The notes beneath the pieces are model-generated. The model was not told the origin of the DNA and did no database searches. It worked only from the letters and a program-made list of their open reading frames with translations. A stretch of 64,000 nt of DNA from DASSUW01 sp963849695 (GTDB lineage: Bacteria; Actinomycetota; Thermoleophilia; Solirubrobacterales; Solirubrobacteraceae). A program made the position numbers and the translations under genes. This document shows positions 62,499-64,000 of the stretch, one piece after another. The DNA lies in contig CAWKIT010000011.1 of NCBI GenBank assembly GCA_963849695.1, positions 186,001 through 250,000 of the forward strand, in the 5' to 3' direction. Position 1 is the first letter of the stretch. Each line of letters begins with the position of its first letter.

Positions 62499-62835
62499 CT
62501 CCTGCAACCGAGGCGCTCCTTCATAGGGGCCGTGAGCGCGAAGTCTAGCGGCCACTCCCCCAGCGTCAGGGAGGCCTCTCGCGCGCCGAAATGCCCGTCG
62601 GTCCGTCACATGCGAACGCGGGCGCGGCGCCTTGCGCGCCCCGTCGTCGCTCGTCACGGCGATGGTTAGGGGCCGAGGCGTCGACCGCGCTGTCGAACCT
62701 CTCGCGCGCGCAGGAGACGGTGCCGAGCCACTCAGAAGACCAGGGCCTTCGTGTGGTTTCGCTCGACGCCCGCACCGTGGGAGCATCACGGCCTTGAAGA
62801 CACGAAAGCCCCGCGGCTGCAGGGCGTTCAGGAGG
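62499..62835. other. Intergenic region without a recognised gene
   Basis: A gap of 337 bp between the DUF151 gene and tRNA-Ile. It holds the DUF151 leader and its TAGACT -10 (minus strand, near 62545). The open frames seen are short, alanine/arginine-rich and unlike any protein I know. No clear terminator with a T-run follows tRNA-Ile, though GCCGCGGGGCTTTCG near 62808-62822 is weakly suggestive on the minus strand. Confidence 0.5.
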
Positions 62836-62909
<74 letters not shown>

Positions 62910-62934
62910 GCGCGGCGGCCAATCATAGCGGCCG

Positions 62935-63864
62935 TCAGGCTGCTTCGAACGAGGCCGCGGCGGGGTCGCCAGGCCATTCCTGAGCGGTTTCGAGGGCGCC
63001 GATGCGGGCGGCGAGGAGCTCGGCGGCGGCCGGGTCCTCGAGGTCGAGCACGACGCGGTAGCCGGTCCCCCGTGGAGTGACGTGGACGTCGGTGCCGAGC
63101 GCTCGGCCGAGCGCGTCGCCGAGCCGGCGGGCGGCCTCGACCTGGTCGGGATGGGGCGTGGTCGCGCGGCGGCGCGGCGCCGAGCTCGTGCGGCGGCCCG
63201 CGTCACGGGCCCGGGCCTCGGTCTGCCGCACGCTCCAGCCTTCCTGCGCCGCGGACCGGGCGAGGCGGCGGCGGGCGTCGTGGTCGGCGGCGATCAGGAG
63301 CGCTCGCCCGTGGCCCTCGCTGAGGTGGCCGGCGGCGAGCAGCTCGAGCACCTCGTCGGGCAGGTCGAGCAGGCGCAGCAGGTTCGACACCGCCACGCGC
63401 GAGCGGCCGACGCGGCGGCCGACGTCCTCGCGCGTGATCCCGAGCTCCTCCACGAGCAGCGCGCAGGCGCGCGCCTCCTCGACCGGGTTGAGGTTCTCGC
63501 GCGCCATGTTCTCGACCAACGCGAGCTCGAGCGACTGCGCATCGTCCTGCGGCCGCACGAGGGCGGGCACGGTCTCGAACCCCGCGAGTCGAGCGGCGCG
63601 CCAGCGGCGCTCGCCGGCGATCAGCTCGTAGGTCCCGCCCGCCACCGGGCGCACGAGCACGGGCTGGAGGACGCCTCGCTCGCGCAGCGAGTCGGCCAGC
63701 GCGAGCAGCGCGCCCTCGTCGAAGGCCTTCCGCGGCTGGCGCGGGTTGGGCGTGATGAGCTCGACCGGGATCTCGCGCAGCTCCTGCCCGCGGGCGTCGC
63801 CGTCGCCCGGGGGCGCCAGCAGCGCCGACAGCCCGCGGCCCATGCCGCGCGTCGGCTCAGCCAC
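62935..63864 (-). CDS. parB: Chromosome-partitioning protein ParB
   Basis: ParB is a CTP-dependent clamp that spreads from parS sites near oriC. The 309-residue protein has GMGRGLSALLAPP at the start, IPVELITPNPRQPRKAFDEG, GVLQPVLVRPV, the CTP-binding YELIAGERRWRAARLAG and LVENMARENLNPVEEARA, the HTH GITREDVGRRVGRSRVAVSN, and a C-terminal dimer domain (ALGTDVHVTPRGTGYRVVLD). The start is a GTG that overlaps the parA stop by 8 nt. Confidence 0.95.
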   Translation of the reverse strand: MAEPTRGMGRGLSALLAPPGDGDARGQELREIPVELITPNPRQPRKAFDEGALLALADSLRERGVLQPVLVRPVAGGTYELIAGERRWRAARLAGFETVPALVRPQDDAQSLELALVENMARENLNPVEEARACALLVEELGITREDVGRRVGRSRVAVSNLLRLLDLPDEVLELLAAGHLSEGHGRALLIAADHDARRRLARSAAQEGWSVRQTEARARDAGRRTSSAPRRRATTPHPDQVEAARRLGDALGRALGTDVHVTPRGTGYRVVLDLEDPAAAELLAARIGALETAQEWPGDPAAASFEAA

Positions 63865-64000
63865 GGGATGCCACCTCCTTGGCCAGCGCGAAGTACGCCT
63901 CCGAGCCGGCGCAGTGCGGGTCGTGATGGATGACGGGGCGCCCGAAGCTCGGGGCCTCGCCGAGCCGGACGTTGCGCGGGATCACCGTGTCGAACACCAG
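63857..64000 (-). CDS. parA: Chromosome-partitioning ATPase ParA/Soj (C-terminal part)
   Basis: Only the last 47 codons lie in the window; the gene continues past 64000. The reading LVFDTVIPRNVRLGEAPSFG, then RPVIHHDPHCAGSEAYFALA, matches the end of ParA/Soj, whose ATP-driven cycle segregates ParB-parS complexes. The conserved VIPRN.RL.EAPS.G segment makes the call secure. Partner of the downstream parB. Confidence 0.92.
   Translation of the reverse strand: MVFDTVIPRNVRLGEAPSFGRPVIHHDPHCAGSEAYFALAKEVASRG

Overview
The window is about 64 kb of very GC-rich DNA with actinobacterial gene content. It has a DUF5995 protein, an actinobacterial-type single-stranded-DNA-binding protein and zinc-type ribosomal protein S18, a qcr-type menaquinol:cytochrome c reductase, Tat and CsrA genes, and many GTG, TTG and possibly CTG starts. 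A Thermoleophilia/Solirubrobacterales-like actinobacterium fits best; this is inferred from gene content, not from a marker-gene comparison. The pair parA-parB at the right end and the rpsF-ssb-rpsR-rplI-dnaB-purA run in the middle suggest that the window lies near the chromosomal origin.

Layout. Positions 1-6667 (minus strand) hold the N-terminal part of a giant secreted protein: signal peptide, RTX repeats, Ig-like repeats with paired cysteines, then a parallel beta-helix that runs off the window. It is broken by many small indels and has an 11-bp-period direct-repeat operator in front of it. A hicBA toxin-antitoxin pair and the 3' end of a tRNA gene follow, so this side may be an integrated island. 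From 7.7 to 17.6 kb come a broken ROK gene, pyrE, a glutamate-cysteine ligase-like gene, an L,D-transpeptidase, a CAAX protease, a HAD phosphatase, a mechanosensitive channel, a class A penicillin-binding protein, a cold-shock-domain fragment, infA and thiL. From 17.6 to 25.5 kb come a degenerate M28-like membrane protein, a response regulator-histidine kinase-HtrA operon and a treT-otsA trehalose operon.

From 26 to 32.3 kb is the replication/ribosome block; dnaB carries a 198-residue mini-intein in its Walker A motif and is followed by a DnaC-like loader and purA. From 32 to 40 kb come wecB with an RDD membrane protein, a class IV aminotransferase, a coupled beta-propeller/MoaD pair, DUF5995, a large AAA/TPR ATPase and csrA. 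From 40 to 43.7 kb is a compact NiFe-hydrogenase operon (small subunit, large subunit, maturation protease). From 43.8 to 50.5 kb are tatA-tatC-TPR, a polyprenyl diphosphate synthase, menG and a b6f-like qcr complex: quinone synthesis, the Rieske/cytochrome complex and the Tat export system sit together. From 50.5 to 54.3 kb is a heme operon, hemB - fused AhbA/AhbB-like siroheme decarboxylase - hemL. The rest holds an ABC exporter with an AI-2E-type permease, ymdB, a phosphodiesterase, an aminotransferase, a DUF151 nuclease, tRNA-Ile and parAB.

Two general features stand out. Many genes have a TAnnnT -10 hexamer ending only 5-10 nt before the start codon, which implies leaderless mRNAs; in several cases the hexamer also contains the stop codon of the upstream gene. 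Frameshifts are concentrated in the first 16 kb (giant protein, ROK, pyrE, ligase, penicillin-binding protein) and are almost absent afterwards, which points to local sequence error more than to decay.
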